The notes under the pieces were generated by a model. The model saw nothing but the letters and a program-made list of their open reading frames with translations. It was not told the origin of the DNA and did no database searches. From the NCBI GenBank assembly GCA_026702845.1, contig JADCLS010000010.1, forward strand, positions 1 through 64,000: a stretch of DNA of 64,000 bases, read 5' to 3'. The DNA is from Candidatus Heimdallarchaeota archaeon. Its GTDB lineage: Archaea; Asgardarchaeota; Heimdallarchaeia; Heimdallarchaeales; Kariarchaeaceae. A program made the translations under genes and the position numbers. Below, one piece after another: positions 38,842 to 46,984 of this stretch (within the stretch, counting starts at the first letter, position 1; every line of letters begins with the position of its first letter).

Positions 38842-39849
38842 TTGTTACCTCAATTTAAGAATCGCACATGGTTTGTTACTGGAGCAACAGGTCTTGTAGG
38901 AAGTAGCATTATCTCGAAATTGTTAGAATTTGAAGTTAATATTATAGCTTTGGCCAGACCAAACTCTTCAGATAGTAAAAAACAATGGTTAAGAGACACA
39001 GGAGTAAAACTCATTGAAGGAGATCTTTTTGACACTGAAAGTTATAAACATTTTCTAGGTACATGTGATATAGTTGTACATACAGCTGCTGCAGTTCGAC
39101 TGAATGATGAGGAAGCAACAAAGAAAGTCAATGTGGAGGGAACAAGAATAATTGTTCAAACTATGAAGGAATTCAATATTAGTCGGATAATACACATCTC
39201 TACTGTTGGTGTGTATGGGACTAGTAATAAGGTTCCTATCACTGAGAAATTTGTCCCAAACCCAATAGGAGTATACTCCCAGAGTAAATTAGAAGCAGAA
39301 AATATACTTCTTGAAGATAAACAGCTTAATGTAACCATCTTCAGACCTCCATACATTATAGGAGATTTATTTTGGGATAGGCATGTCGTACCCACCCTTA
39401 CCAAACTTCTAAATCATAGGATACTACCAAGATTATGGAGGAAAAATCCCCAATTCGGTTTTGTTCATGCAAGAGATATTGCATCTGCAATCATCTTGGC
39501 ATCAAGTAATGAGACAACACCTTCTCAAATTTATAATATTCAATCATTTTCTCTAGGATATAAAGAACTGTTAGAGTACAGCAAGTTAATCCTCCAGAGA
39601 AATATAATAAAAATTCCATTACCGTTCTCTTTCTTGAAAATCCTAGCGGTGATAATCGATACCATTACAGGTTTTGTTAACAAATCACATCAGTTATCAA
39701 GACGTTTACAGACCATCAGATACAACTGGAATTTTGATACATCACTTATTGAGGAAGAATTAAAATGGGAATCCCAACATCAGAATCCTCATTACTTATT
39801 CACGCTACTCTCAGAATCATTATTGTCAATCACTGATACTTCAAATTAA
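38842..39849 (+). CDS. NAD(P)-dependent extended SDR (epimerase/dehydratase/3-beta-HSD-like)
   Basis: 335 residues from a TTG that follows a TATA-like box. N-terminal Rossmann motif TGATGLVGSSII, the DIVVHTAAAVRLND strand, the catalytic YxxxK (VYSQSKLEAEN) and IFRPPYIIGDLFW. The family reduces, epimerises or dehydrates nucleotide sugars, sterols or flavonoids; the substrate cannot be told. The final residues overlap the 3' end of the convergent 195-residue gene. Confidence 0.85.
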   Translation: MLPQFKNRTWFVTGATGLVGSSIISKLLEFEVNIIALARPNSSDSKKQWLRDTGVKLIEGDLFDTESYKHFLGTCDIVVHTAAAVRLNDEEATKKVNVEGTRIIVQTMKEFNISRIIHISTVGVYGTSNKVPITEKFVPNPIGVYSQSKLEAENILLEDKQLNVTIFRPPYIIGDLFWDRHVVPTLTKLLNHRILPRLWRKNPQFGFVHARDIASAIILASSNETTPSQIYNIQSFSLGYKELLEYSKLILQRNIIKIPLPFSFLKILAVIIDTITGFVNKSHQLSRRLQTIRYNWNFDTSLIEEELKWESQHQNPHYLFTLLSESLLSITDTSN

Positions 39850-40433
39850 TCTAGTTTTACAATTCTTGTTTTTTCAAAAATGTTCACATCCATTGACTCA
39901 CCAATATCAATATTCAGTGAGTGATGGAAACTAGAACTAAGCTGGATAAGGTTCACAATATATCTACCATAACTAAAGTAATCTTCAAGACTATAAACAG
40001 CATCCTCATTCTCGAATTCAATAAATGGAATATCCTCGATCGGCTCAAATTTTCCAAATATCGTTTGTTTTTCAATTGAATCTAAGATAAATTGATTTTC
40101 GATGCTGAATTCCTTTTGGTATAACATTTCATCCACCAAATTTGCCATTGGAGTGACCTTATATTGCTGCAATTTCTCCCTGTAATCCTTCACCTTGATA
40201 GTATCACCAGAAATCAATCCTCTTAATATCAGATGTGCCATTAATTTCGAGATAGTAGTTGGTTCCTCAATACTGTTGATCATCTTCTCAATGAAGTTGA
40301 TTGAATTAGAATACTCTCGTTCCAAATCAAAATCCATTACTGCAGAGTAACCTATTTTGAGTGCACCTTCAATATCCTGGCGTTTGATTAATTCATCAAA
40401 TTTTCTTGCTAGTGATCGGTAATCTGGGCTCAC
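39846..40433 (-). CDS. Hypothetical helical protein
   Basis: 195 residues. The first ~125 are helical with repeated 30-residue pairs that could be TPR-like (LARKFDELIKRQDIEGALKIG; ISKLMAHLILRGLISGDTIKV). The C-terminal part looks strand-rich. No family recognised. It overlaps the SDR by 4 bases at the 3' ends. Confidence 0.65.
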   Translation of the reverse strand: MSPDYRSLARKFDELIKRQDIEGALKIGYSAVMDFDLEREYSNSINFIEKMINSIEEPTTISKLMAHLILRGLISGDTIKVKDYREKLQQYKVTPMANLVDEMLYQKEFSIENQFILDSIEKQTIFGKFEPIEDIPFIEFENEDAVYSLEDYFSYGRYIVNLIQLSSSFHHSLNIDIGESMDVNIFEKTRIVKLD

Positions 40434-40556
40434 TAAATATCTAAAGTGATTGAATTTAATAAATTATTTCACTCTGTTTTAGTATAAGATAAATTTATGA
40501 AGGAAATTACACAAGTCAGTATTCTTATCGGAATATATATTAAATTCAATCCTCTT

Positions 40557-40868
40557 ATGACCACTATGTCTGATAATTTTGATCAAATGTTAAGATTGAA
40601 TATTCTTGAGATGTTAAACAGCTCAAAAACTATCTTAAATATAAAACGATATTCAGATGCTGATCTTATGGTACAATTAGAGGGGTTATATCGGTTTGCA
40701 GCAAAAAAACCAGATCAAAATGATTTAATGAAGGCAATCGACTTTCTACTTCAGAGGTCTTTAGTCGAATCCTCAAAAATGGGAGTAATCAATGTATTTG
40801 CCATTACTGAAATAGGTAGAGAAACACTCTCAAGAATAGCAGATGGTGATGATACAGTCATTTATTGA
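40557..40868 (+). CDS. Small winged-helix-like protein
   Basis: 103 residues from the ATG at 40557, or 100 from the ATG at 40566. A TATA box ATATATATTA at 40533-40542 lies about 26 bases before the latter, so the frame opening at 40497 is too early. The sequence has LMVQLEGLYRFAAKKP, NDLMKAIDFLLQRSLVESS and a wing VFAITEIGRETLSR, typical of a compact winged-helix regulator. It converges with gpmI and overlaps it by 7 bases. Confidence 0.6.
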   Translation: MTTMSDNFDQMLRLNILEMLNSSKTILNIKRYSDADLMVQLEGLYRFAAKKPDQNDLMKAIDFLLQRSLVESSKMGVINVFAITEIGRETLSRIADGDDTVIY

Positions 40869-42349
40869 ATCAGTGAATCTGATGTCATATTATCTGGTTT
40901 ATTAATGTTAAGCAATTGAAGAATAGTTGGAGCAATATTGGATAATCCACCAGTATCATTTAAACTAACATTCTTTGTAATGAGAAATGGAACGAAATTA
41001 GTTGTATGGGCCGTATGGGGAGCATCACCATGCAACATTTTCTCACAATTACCATGATCGGAAGTAATAATCAAAATGAAATCATTTCTCTTGCAGGAAT
41101 CATAGATCATTTTAATTGCCTTATCAGTAACCTCTAAAGCCTCTACAGTGGCATCAATTTTCCCAGTATGTCCGACCATATCAGGTGCAGCGATATTGAT
41201 GACAACGAAATTTTGGCGCCTGTCTATTTCCTTTACTGCAGCTTCTGCTATCGCTATTGTAGACATGGAAGGTTGAAGATCATAAGTGGCAACCTTTAAA
41301 CTTGGAATAAGGATTCTATCTTCATTTTCAAATGGAGTTTCAACACCACCATTAAGGAAGAATGTTACATGTGCATATTTTTCAGTTTCTGCAACATGAG
41401 ATTGTGTAAAACCTGTTTTAGAGATCATCTCAGCAAGGCTATTTGTAATTTTTGCTGCTGGAAATAGACTAGGGAACATCCATGATTCTTCATATTGAGT
41501 CATGGTAGTATAGCATAGATTCTTCGGAACTTTCTTGTTCAAATTGTGTAATGAATTTAGAACCATTGTGATCTGACGAGCACGATCAGGTCTGAAGTTG
41601 AAGAAAAGAACTGCATCATTATCTCTTATTGATCCATCAACATCACTGACAATAGGTTTGAGAAATTCATCTGTCTCACCCATATCATACCTTCTCTGAA
41701 TTTCATCAACTGAATCTACTACTGGGTATGTTTCCATTTGAGTAAGCATATCAAAGGCGATCTCTGTACGATCCCATTTTTTATCTCTATCCATGACATA
41801 ATATCGTCCAATAACTGATGCTAGTCTTGCTCCTTCTAATTTGGGTAGCAAATCAATAATATATTGTCGTGCACTAGTGGGAGGGGTGTCTCTACCATCA
41901 GTGAAGGCATGAACAAAACGATCAAATGAATCTTTTGAGAATATCCGCAATAACTCATAAAGATGATCTTGATGAGAGTGAACGCCACCATCCGAGACTA
42001 ATCCCATTAAATGTAATCTACCTCTGGATTTAAGATGATCTCGAATTTGAGTAATTACTGAATTACTAGAGAGTGAACCATCTCTAATTGACCGATTTAT
42101 ATTTTCAAATGATTGAAAAGTAATTCTACCAGTACCTATAGTTAAATGTCCAACCTCTGAATTGCCCATATAACCATCTGGAAGACCTACATGGTTTCCT
42201 GAAGCATCAATGCCTATATGTGGGTAGGTTCTTTGAAGGTAATCCCAAGTTGGTGTTTTTGCAATGGAAATTGCATTTCCAGGCCCATCAGGTGCAATTC
42301 CAAACCCATCAATAATAAGCAAAGCTAGGTTCTGCGGCGGTTGTTTCAT
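40862..42349 (-). CDS. gpmI: 2,3-bisphosphoglycerate-independent phosphoglycerate mutase (GpmI)
   Basis: 495 residues from the ATG at 42347-42349 (MKQPPQNLALLIIDGFG); upstream codons are not family-like. The phospho-serine is S64 in YMGNSEVGHLTIGTGR; metal ligands include D14, and SDHGNCEKM and GDAPHTAHTTN in the C-terminal domain are intact. The length and pattern are those of bacterial GpmI, not the ~410-residue archaeal aPGM. It performs the 3-PG/2-PG step of glycolysis and gluconeogenesis. Confidence 0.94.
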   Translation of the reverse strand: MKQPPQNLALLIIDGFGIAPDGPGNAISIAKTPTWDYLQRTYPHIGIDASGNHVGLPDGYMGNSEVGHLTIGTGRITFQSFENINRSIRDGSLSSNSVITQIRDHLKSRGRLHLMGLVSDGGVHSHQDHLYELLRIFSKDSFDRFVHAFTDGRDTPPTSARQYIIDLLPKLEGARLASVIGRYYVMDRDKKWDRTEIAFDMLTQMETYPVVDSVDEIQRRYDMGETDEFLKPIVSDVDGSIRDNDAVLFFNFRPDRARQITMVLNSLHNLNKKVPKNLCYTTMTQYEESWMFPSLFPAAKITNSLAEMISKTGFTQSHVAETEKYAHVTFFLNGGVETPFENEDRILIPSLKVATYDLQPSMSTIAIAEAAVKEIDRRQNFVVINIAAPDMVGHTGKIDATVEALEVTDKAIKMIYDSCKRNDFILIITSDHGNCEKMLHGDAPHTAHTTNFVPFLITKNVSLNDTGGLSNIAPTILQLLNINKPDNMTSDSLIQ

Positions 42350-42617
42350 AATGCTATTTGGATAGCAAGCGCTATTAAAAACTAAGTAACCTAACAAGTT
42401 TTTGAGACAGTCTAGTAATTAATTTGATTATTGCTTGCCCTTACAATTAAATCAACAATATTCAGTAACTAGCCAAATGGCCTTAGCATTTTTCTCGTCA
42501 GTTTGAAAATTCAATTGATACGTTGTGAGTACGAAGATCTAAATAAAAAAGGAACTCTGTCGGCATAGCTTTTTTAAACCCATATTTTGACTATCAATTG
42601 CTGGAGACACAAAAACT

Positions 42618-42926
42618 GTGGTAACTGAAATTGACGAGATGGCTAGGCAACGAGAGGCTGAAGTTGCAAGTATTAGCGATCAAGAAATTTATGAAACTAT
42701 AATTAAAAAGATACTAGAACTGGATACTGAACCTATTATGAAGGCAAATATATTAATTGAAGCTGTTCCAGATATGGGAATGATATTTGGAATTCTTAAA
42801 CATCAATTTAATATTGGCATGATGTCAGAGGAAGAATACAAAAGTATCACACAGTATTGCATTGACGGATATCAAGCAAATGAGCAGGATGTCCATTTCA
42901 ACCCCCTTACCTATTCAGAAGATTAA
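42618..42926 (+). CDS. Small unknown protein, paralogue 1
   Basis: 102 residues from a GTG, with a GGAG ~14 bases upstream. It is related to the next gene: both begin with EF/EIDxxxxQR, share an IxxKILxLDxxxxMKAxIL core and end VxFNPLxY. No known family. The sequence looks like a compact helical bundle. Confidence 0.65.
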   Translation: MVTEIDEMARQREAEVASISDQEIYETIIKKILELDTEPIMKANILIEAVPDMGMIFGILKHQFNIGMMSEEEYKSITQYCIDGYQANEQDVHFNPLTYSED

Positions 42927-43036
42927 AAATAATTATTGTATCAAATTTGTAAATATTTTCTAAAGCCTTAAAATCACATTCTCAATAGTTTTATAAATCT
43001 GAAATCGATTGGTAATTTATTGGAGTTACACAACCC

Positions 43037-43351
43037 TTGGGAAAAGAGTTCGATAGTCTAGCTGACCAACGTAACAGATTAGCTACTACTATATCAGATG
43101 AGGCAATTTCAAAAACTGTTATTGAGAAAATCCTAATACTAGATGCAGATTTAGATATGAAAGCCTCAATTCTTATGCAAGCTATTACTGATATTGGAGT
43201 AATTTTCAGAGGACTCCAATACTTTAATCAAGAAAATAAAATAAATAATCAGGAATACCATGATCTGTTAGAAATATGCATTCACAAGTATCACTTCAAT
43301 GAAGAAGAAGTAGATTTCAACCCATTGCATTACCACTCTGAGGATCTTTAA
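43037..43351 (+). CDS. Small unknown protein, paralogue 2
   Basis: 104 residues from a TTG. Tandem duplicate of the preceding gene; even the leader (GGAGxxACACAA before the start) is similar in both. A TATA-like TTTTATAAA lies about 40 bases upstream near 42990-42998, so it may have its own promoter. Function unknown. Confidence 0.65.
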   Translation: MGKEFDSLADQRNRLATTISDEAISKTVIEKILILDADLDMKASILMQAITDIGVIFRGLQYFNQENKINNQEYHDLLEICIHKYHFNEEEVDFNPLHYHSEDL

Positions 43352-43661
43352 ACCAGTATTTCAGTCAAAATCGACAACTATATGTTAGAATGTAGACCTT
43401 GATCATTGTAAATGAACCTAAACCAATTCTATAGATCTAATTAGTACTAAATAACTCATGAATATAATTAATTATTAATCCTTTAATTAAATGCAAGTAC
43501 TGAAGAATCATCTAAGGGAAACCATAATTTCTAGTATTTTTGGGATGAATGTGATATATCCTCAATTTGATTCTGGGAACTCATATTACTAATGTTTATT
43601 TTCTCAATGACAAGTGCAGTTATATTGTAAATATTTATTTCTAAACCTAATTCATTTAGAC
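43352..43661. other. Intergenic region, nothing recognised
   Basis: The 310 bases between paralogue 2 and the convergent HhH-eL33 gene are A/T rich. I see no coding frame, RNA fold or repeat that I can support. Confidence 0.4.
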
Positions 43662-44936
43662 TTATTTGATGAATATTTTCTGGGCCATTGCCTCAGGTCT
43701 AATACCCTTCTTGAAATTTACAAGTACCTTTCCTGAGCTTGCTTTTCCAAATCTCTTAGCAATTGAACCCGCAACCTTCATCTCATTATCTGGATAGATG
43801 AAATAGACTTTCTGACCAACAAGGGAATCAGGAGCCATATCTATACTGAGATCAACAATAAGCTGTCTCTCATGCAGCACTCTTCTTGATCTTCGTACTG
43901 AAGAAATGGTTCCAATCTCTGTGCCTTTTTTAAGTTCTGCACGAGGCTTAATTACTCCACTTTTATTTGCTGCAACTCCACGCCTCTTAGGTTGGAATTC
44001 CTCTGCCTTGATATCATCCATGGTATAGTAATCAATGATTACCCTTTCCATCTTTGCCTTCTTCTCAACTACTTTGGAGGTTTTCTCAATCTTAACAGGT
44101 CTATCCGATTTTGCTTTCTTAGCCTTTTTGGTAGCTTTTATTGGCTCTGGTTTGGTAGGAATAGGACGAGTGATTTTGGCTGCCTTATTCATTTCATCCA
44201 ATCTTCTTCTCTTTTCCTCTCTTTCCTCCTCAGATAGAGCTTTAGCTTGTACTGCCCATCCAGTCTCTCTCTTTTCAACACGTTGAAACTCTGCTTCTTC
44301 CTCTGTTAGAGATCGAACCTGTACACCTCGTTTTTTCTTTGTAGGTATACCCTTTGGACGGGGAGACCTTTGATCTTCACGAAGGGAATCCTTGGTTTTA
44401 GTGGACTTCTTGGGTTCGTCCTCTACCTTTTTCTTCTTAGGTGTTTTCTTGGGTTTCTCCTCGACAATTTCTTCTGGTTCATCCTCTACCTTTTTCTTCT
44501 TAGGTGTTTTCTTGGGTTTCTCCTCGACAACTTCTTCTGGTTCTTCCTCTACCTTTTTCTTTGGTGCTTTCTTTGGTTTCTCTTCAACGACTTCTTCTAG
44601 CTCCTCCTCAGATGCAGGTTTCTTAGATTTCTTCTTTGGTGCGCGTTTTGGTTTCGTTTTTTGTGTATCTTCCTCGACTTCTTCAACCTTAATGTCTTCT
44701 GGCTCTTCTTCAACTTCAGTAGAAGCCTTTGGTGCAACTGGTTTGGATCCTACAGATTTTACGAGTAAATTAGCTGCCTCAATGAATTTATTAGCACGAT
44801 TTTCTGTGAATCCTACGTCCATGAGCATCTCAGCTGTTGATCCAGCTAATTCCTCAGCAGTAGATATGTTAGCATCTTTTAATCTCTCGGCCGCTTTTGG
44901 ACCTACACCGGATACTTTCTGTACATCTTGTGTCAT
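43662..44936 (-). CDS. HhH domain, long charged linker and ribosomal eL33 (L35Ae)-like domain in one protein
   Basis: 424 residues in three parts. Residues 1-60 are a helix-hairpin-helix unit like that of RadA (KVSGVGPKAAERLKDANIST). Residues 61-335 are a Lys/Glu/Pro-rich, likely disordered linker with 21-residue repeats (EKPKKTPKKKKVEDEPEE). Residues ~339-424 align with ribosomal protein eL33/L35Ae: GTISSVRRSRRVLHERQLI, LVGQKVYFIYPDNE, VAGSIAKRFGKASSGKVLV and FKKGIRPEAMAQKIFI follow the family order and spacing. Ordinary archaeal eL33 is only ~85-95 residues. It is probably the eL33 of this organism with an expansion, or a nucleic-acid protein that took over the fold. Confidence 0.7.
   Translation of the reverse strand: MTQDVQKVSGVGPKAAERLKDANISTAEELAGSTAEMLMDVGFTENRANKFIEAANLLVKSVGSKPVAPKASTEVEEEPEDIKVEEVEEDTQKTKPKRAPKKKSKKPASEEELEEVVEEKPKKAPKKKVEEEPEEVVEEKPKKTPKKKKVEDEPEEIVEEKPKKTPKKKKVEDEPKKSTKTKDSLREDQRSPRPKGIPTKKKRGVQVRSLTEEEAEFQRVEKRETGWAVQAKALSEEEREEKRRRLDEMNKAAKITRPIPTKPEPIKATKKAKKAKSDRPVKIEKTSKVVEKKAKMERVIIDYYTMDDIKAEEFQPKRRGVAANKSGVIKPRAELKKGTEIGTISSVRRSRRVLHERQLIVDLSIDMAPDSLVGQKVYFIYPDNEMKVAGSIAKRFGKASSGKVLVNFKKGIRPEAMAQKIFIK
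44415..44597. repeat. 63-bp tandem repeat within the charged linker
   Basis: Copies at 44415-44477 and 44478-44540 are nearly identical; a shorter, diverged copy follows at 44541 to about 44597. Each codes for about 21 residues of the Lys/Glu-rich linker. This is a slippage-prone region that could vary in length between strains. Confidence 0.8.
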
Positions 44937-45019
44937 TTCTAGTTCCTTCTATACGTTGTACCACTTTTTTCTTTTAAATAACTCTCGATATTGCACTAAT
45001 TCATTTCTGTATATGAGTA

Positions 45020-45036
45020 TTAATATATATATATAG
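45020..45036 (+). promoter_or_regulatory. TATA box of padR-like gene
   Basis: TTAATATATATATATAG is centred 26 bases before the ATG at 45051, so transcription probably starts at or next to the start codon. Confidence 0.5.
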
Positions 45037-45050
45037 ATTCATAGGTATAT

Positions 45051-45437
45051 ATGTCAGAGGAATTCATTGAGGATCTGGTATTGAAATGGGCCACCGAATA
45101 CAAAAAAGGCTTTGCAAAGCCATTGATCCTATATTTTTTATCGGTTGAGAAAAATTATCCCTATCAGCTCACTCAAGATATATATCATGAAACAAATGCG
45201 GAAATAAATATCGCTGGATCAAATATTTACCCCTTACTTGCAGGTTTAAAACATGATGGGATAGTAAGTTCAGAACGAATCATAGTTGAAGAAAGCAATA
45301 AATTGAGAACAGAATATTCCTTGACATTTTTGGGTCAGAAATTGCTACAAGGATTACGTGTAGAGCTTCTTAATTTTTTAAAAATAATGCAAAATATTCT
45401 AGAGGAAACACCTCAGATAAATCAAGATATTTGGTAA
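45051..45437 (+). CDS. PadR-like transcription regulator
   Basis: 128 residues. The winged-helix core PLILYFLSVEKNYPYQLTQ, then a recognition helix and linker GSNIYPLLAGLKHDGIVSS, and the wing LRTEYSLTFLGQKLLQGL match the PadR pattern. PadR proteins repress genes in response to small molecules. It diverges from the HhH-eL33 gene across a short spacer, so it may control that gene or itself. Confidence 0.8.
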   Translation: MSEEFIEDLVLKWATEYKKGFAKPLILYFLSVEKNYPYQLTQDIYHETNAEINIAGSNIYPLLAGLKHDGIVSSERIIVEESNKLRTEYSLTFLGQKLLQGLRVELLNFLKIMQNILEETPQINQDIW

Positions 45438-45490
45438 ATCTGTACTTTATTTTTCAATTGATGAAATGCATGAGTTTAGATAATATTGGA

Positions 45491-46168
45491 TTATGATGTC
45501 CCAAGTCTTGCTTTGAGATTTTGAATAATTTCATCCTGCTTAACCGCTTTCTCCATGAAACTCATACTCAATTCTCCTTGGATACGTTCATTCTCCTCAC
45601 GTTCTTCCTTGATCTGCTGTTCAAGGGTTGATACTTTCTTCTGTAATCTCTTCACTTCTTCTGAATCGCCAGCTCCGGCTTTCATCTTCTCCATCAGAGC
45701 ATTCATATCAACACTACCGCCACCTGAATCGGCGAGAAGTTGTAGAGCACGTTTCTCCTCATTGAACTGAGCTTGTAGCATTTCTCGTTCATCTTCCAGA
45801 CGAGTTTCAAGATCTCTTTTTATAACAAACAGGTTCTGGAGTTCTCCTTTCAAACCTCTGATCTCATCTGCATAATCAGAAACATTTTGCTGTTCAAAAG
45901 TTAATTGTCTTCTAGCATTTTCAATATTATCCCGAGATTCAGCGAGTTCTTTGGACATATTATTAATCACTACTGCAACACTATTGATGTAATCCTGAAC
46001 GGCAGGATGTAGTAAATCAAAGTATTCCTCCATTATTTTGAAAAGTTCCATATGCTCTGGTGGTGCTGTTCCCTCCAGATAATTCGGTTTTGCCATGGTT
46101 TCTATCTCAAAATACGGTTCGTGACCCTCATAATAATCGAATATCGTCTTATTCTTCTTACTGAACAT
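45491..46168 (-). CDS. Coiled-coil protein of unknown function
   Basis: 225 residues. After ~55 residues with aromatic and proline content (FDYYEGHEPYFEIET), residues ~70-150 and ~170-225 are long heptad-rich coiled coils (RQLTFEQQNVSDYADEIRG; LQKKVSTLEQQIKEEREEN). A short glycine-rich break (ADSGGGSVDM) separates them. It diverges from the RHH/recombinase-like operon across 158 bases, so it may work with it as a scaffold. Confidence 0.65.
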   Translation of the reverse strand: MFSKKNKTIFDYYEGHEPYFEIETMAKPNYLEGTAPPEHMELFKIMEEYFDLLHPAVQDYINSVAVVINNMSKELAESRDNIENARRQLTFEQQNVSDYADEIRGLKGELQNLFVIKRDLETRLEDEREMLQAQFNEEKRALQLLADSGGGSVDMNALMEKMKAGAGDSEEVKRLQKKVSTLEQQIKEEREENERIQGELSMSFMEKAVKQDEIIQNLKARLGTS

Positions 46169-46326
46169 TATTTATTCACGTTAGTAATCTGATAGACTAG
46201 CTACTTTTAACTGTTATACTCAAATGATGAAGCAAAGATAGATATATCCTGATATCATACGTATTTTTTTTAATACAGAATTGATAAGATTTAATACTGT
46301 AAACATTTAACCTATTATTGTAACAC

Positions 46327-46983
46327 ATGTCTTCTGCCAAAGAATCAACTAGATCAAAAATTGAGGAAAAAGACACAGATTATAGCTTTATTCATGTTAG
46401 AATACGAAAGGATTTGAAAAATGAATTATATAAATATGCAGAGGAAAATAAAAGCTCCCTGACTGCTGTAGTGAATAAAATCGTTGAGGATTATGTGTTC
46501 AAGAAAGAAGAAGTAATTGAAGAGGAGGAGGAATCCGAGGAGGATGAATTACTCAATTTAGTTGTTTCTTCACTGTTAAATCTCGAGCAGAGAATGGATT
46601 TCAGATTGAATATGCTTCAGGATATGTTCAACTCATTGGCTCGTACTTTGATAGATTCGCAGAAACTGCAAACCACAAGATCCAAGAAAATTGCACAATT
46701 GAAAGGAGAAGAAGAGAAAGACGATGATACGTCTGATATTCTTGATATTGATTTCGAGAAAACTATATATGAAAGGGTTAAGAAATATATCGCTGATCAA
46801 GGCAGAGTGATGGATTTGGATTTGGTGACAAAGCATATTGAACTTGATCCTACACTCAAGAATTATCTTAATAATCAATTGGATAATATGCCTGGATGGA
46901 AGGAGGCACTCATTACAGATGCTATAGAGGAAGCAGCCTTCGAAATCGGATTCACATTGGTATCGGAGGAGGAAGAAGACTAA
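46327..46983 (+). CDS. Ribbon-helix-helix-type protein with acidic and helical C-terminal region
   Basis: 218 residues. Residues ~20-55 match a ribbon-helix-helix DNA-binding unit: FIHVRIRKDLKNELYKYA then SSLTAVVNKIVEDYVFKK. An acidic stretch (EEEEESEEDE) and helical regions follow. The next gene begins one base after its stop, so the two are coupled. It could be a DNA-binding partner of the recombinase-like protein. Confidence 0.65.
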   Translation: MSSAKESTRSKIEEKDTDYSFIHVRIRKDLKNELYKYAEENKSSLTAVVNKIVEDYVFKKEEVIEEEEESEEDELLNLVVSSLLNLEQRMDFRLNMLQDMFNSLARTLIDSQKLQTTRSKKIAQLKGEEEKDDDTSDILDIDFEKTIYERVKKYIADQGRVMDLDLVTKHIELDPTLKNYLNNQLDNMPGWKEALITDAIEEAAFEIGFTLVSEEEED

Positions 46984-46984
46984 C

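Noticed and set aside
43352..43661. CRISPR-like spacing in the A/T-rich gap
   Set aside because: No repeated unit of 23-40 bases found here or elsewhere in the window.
44392..45036. Ser/Phe-rich ORF opposite the HhH-eL33 linker
   Set aside because: Antisense shadow of the Lys/Glu repeats.
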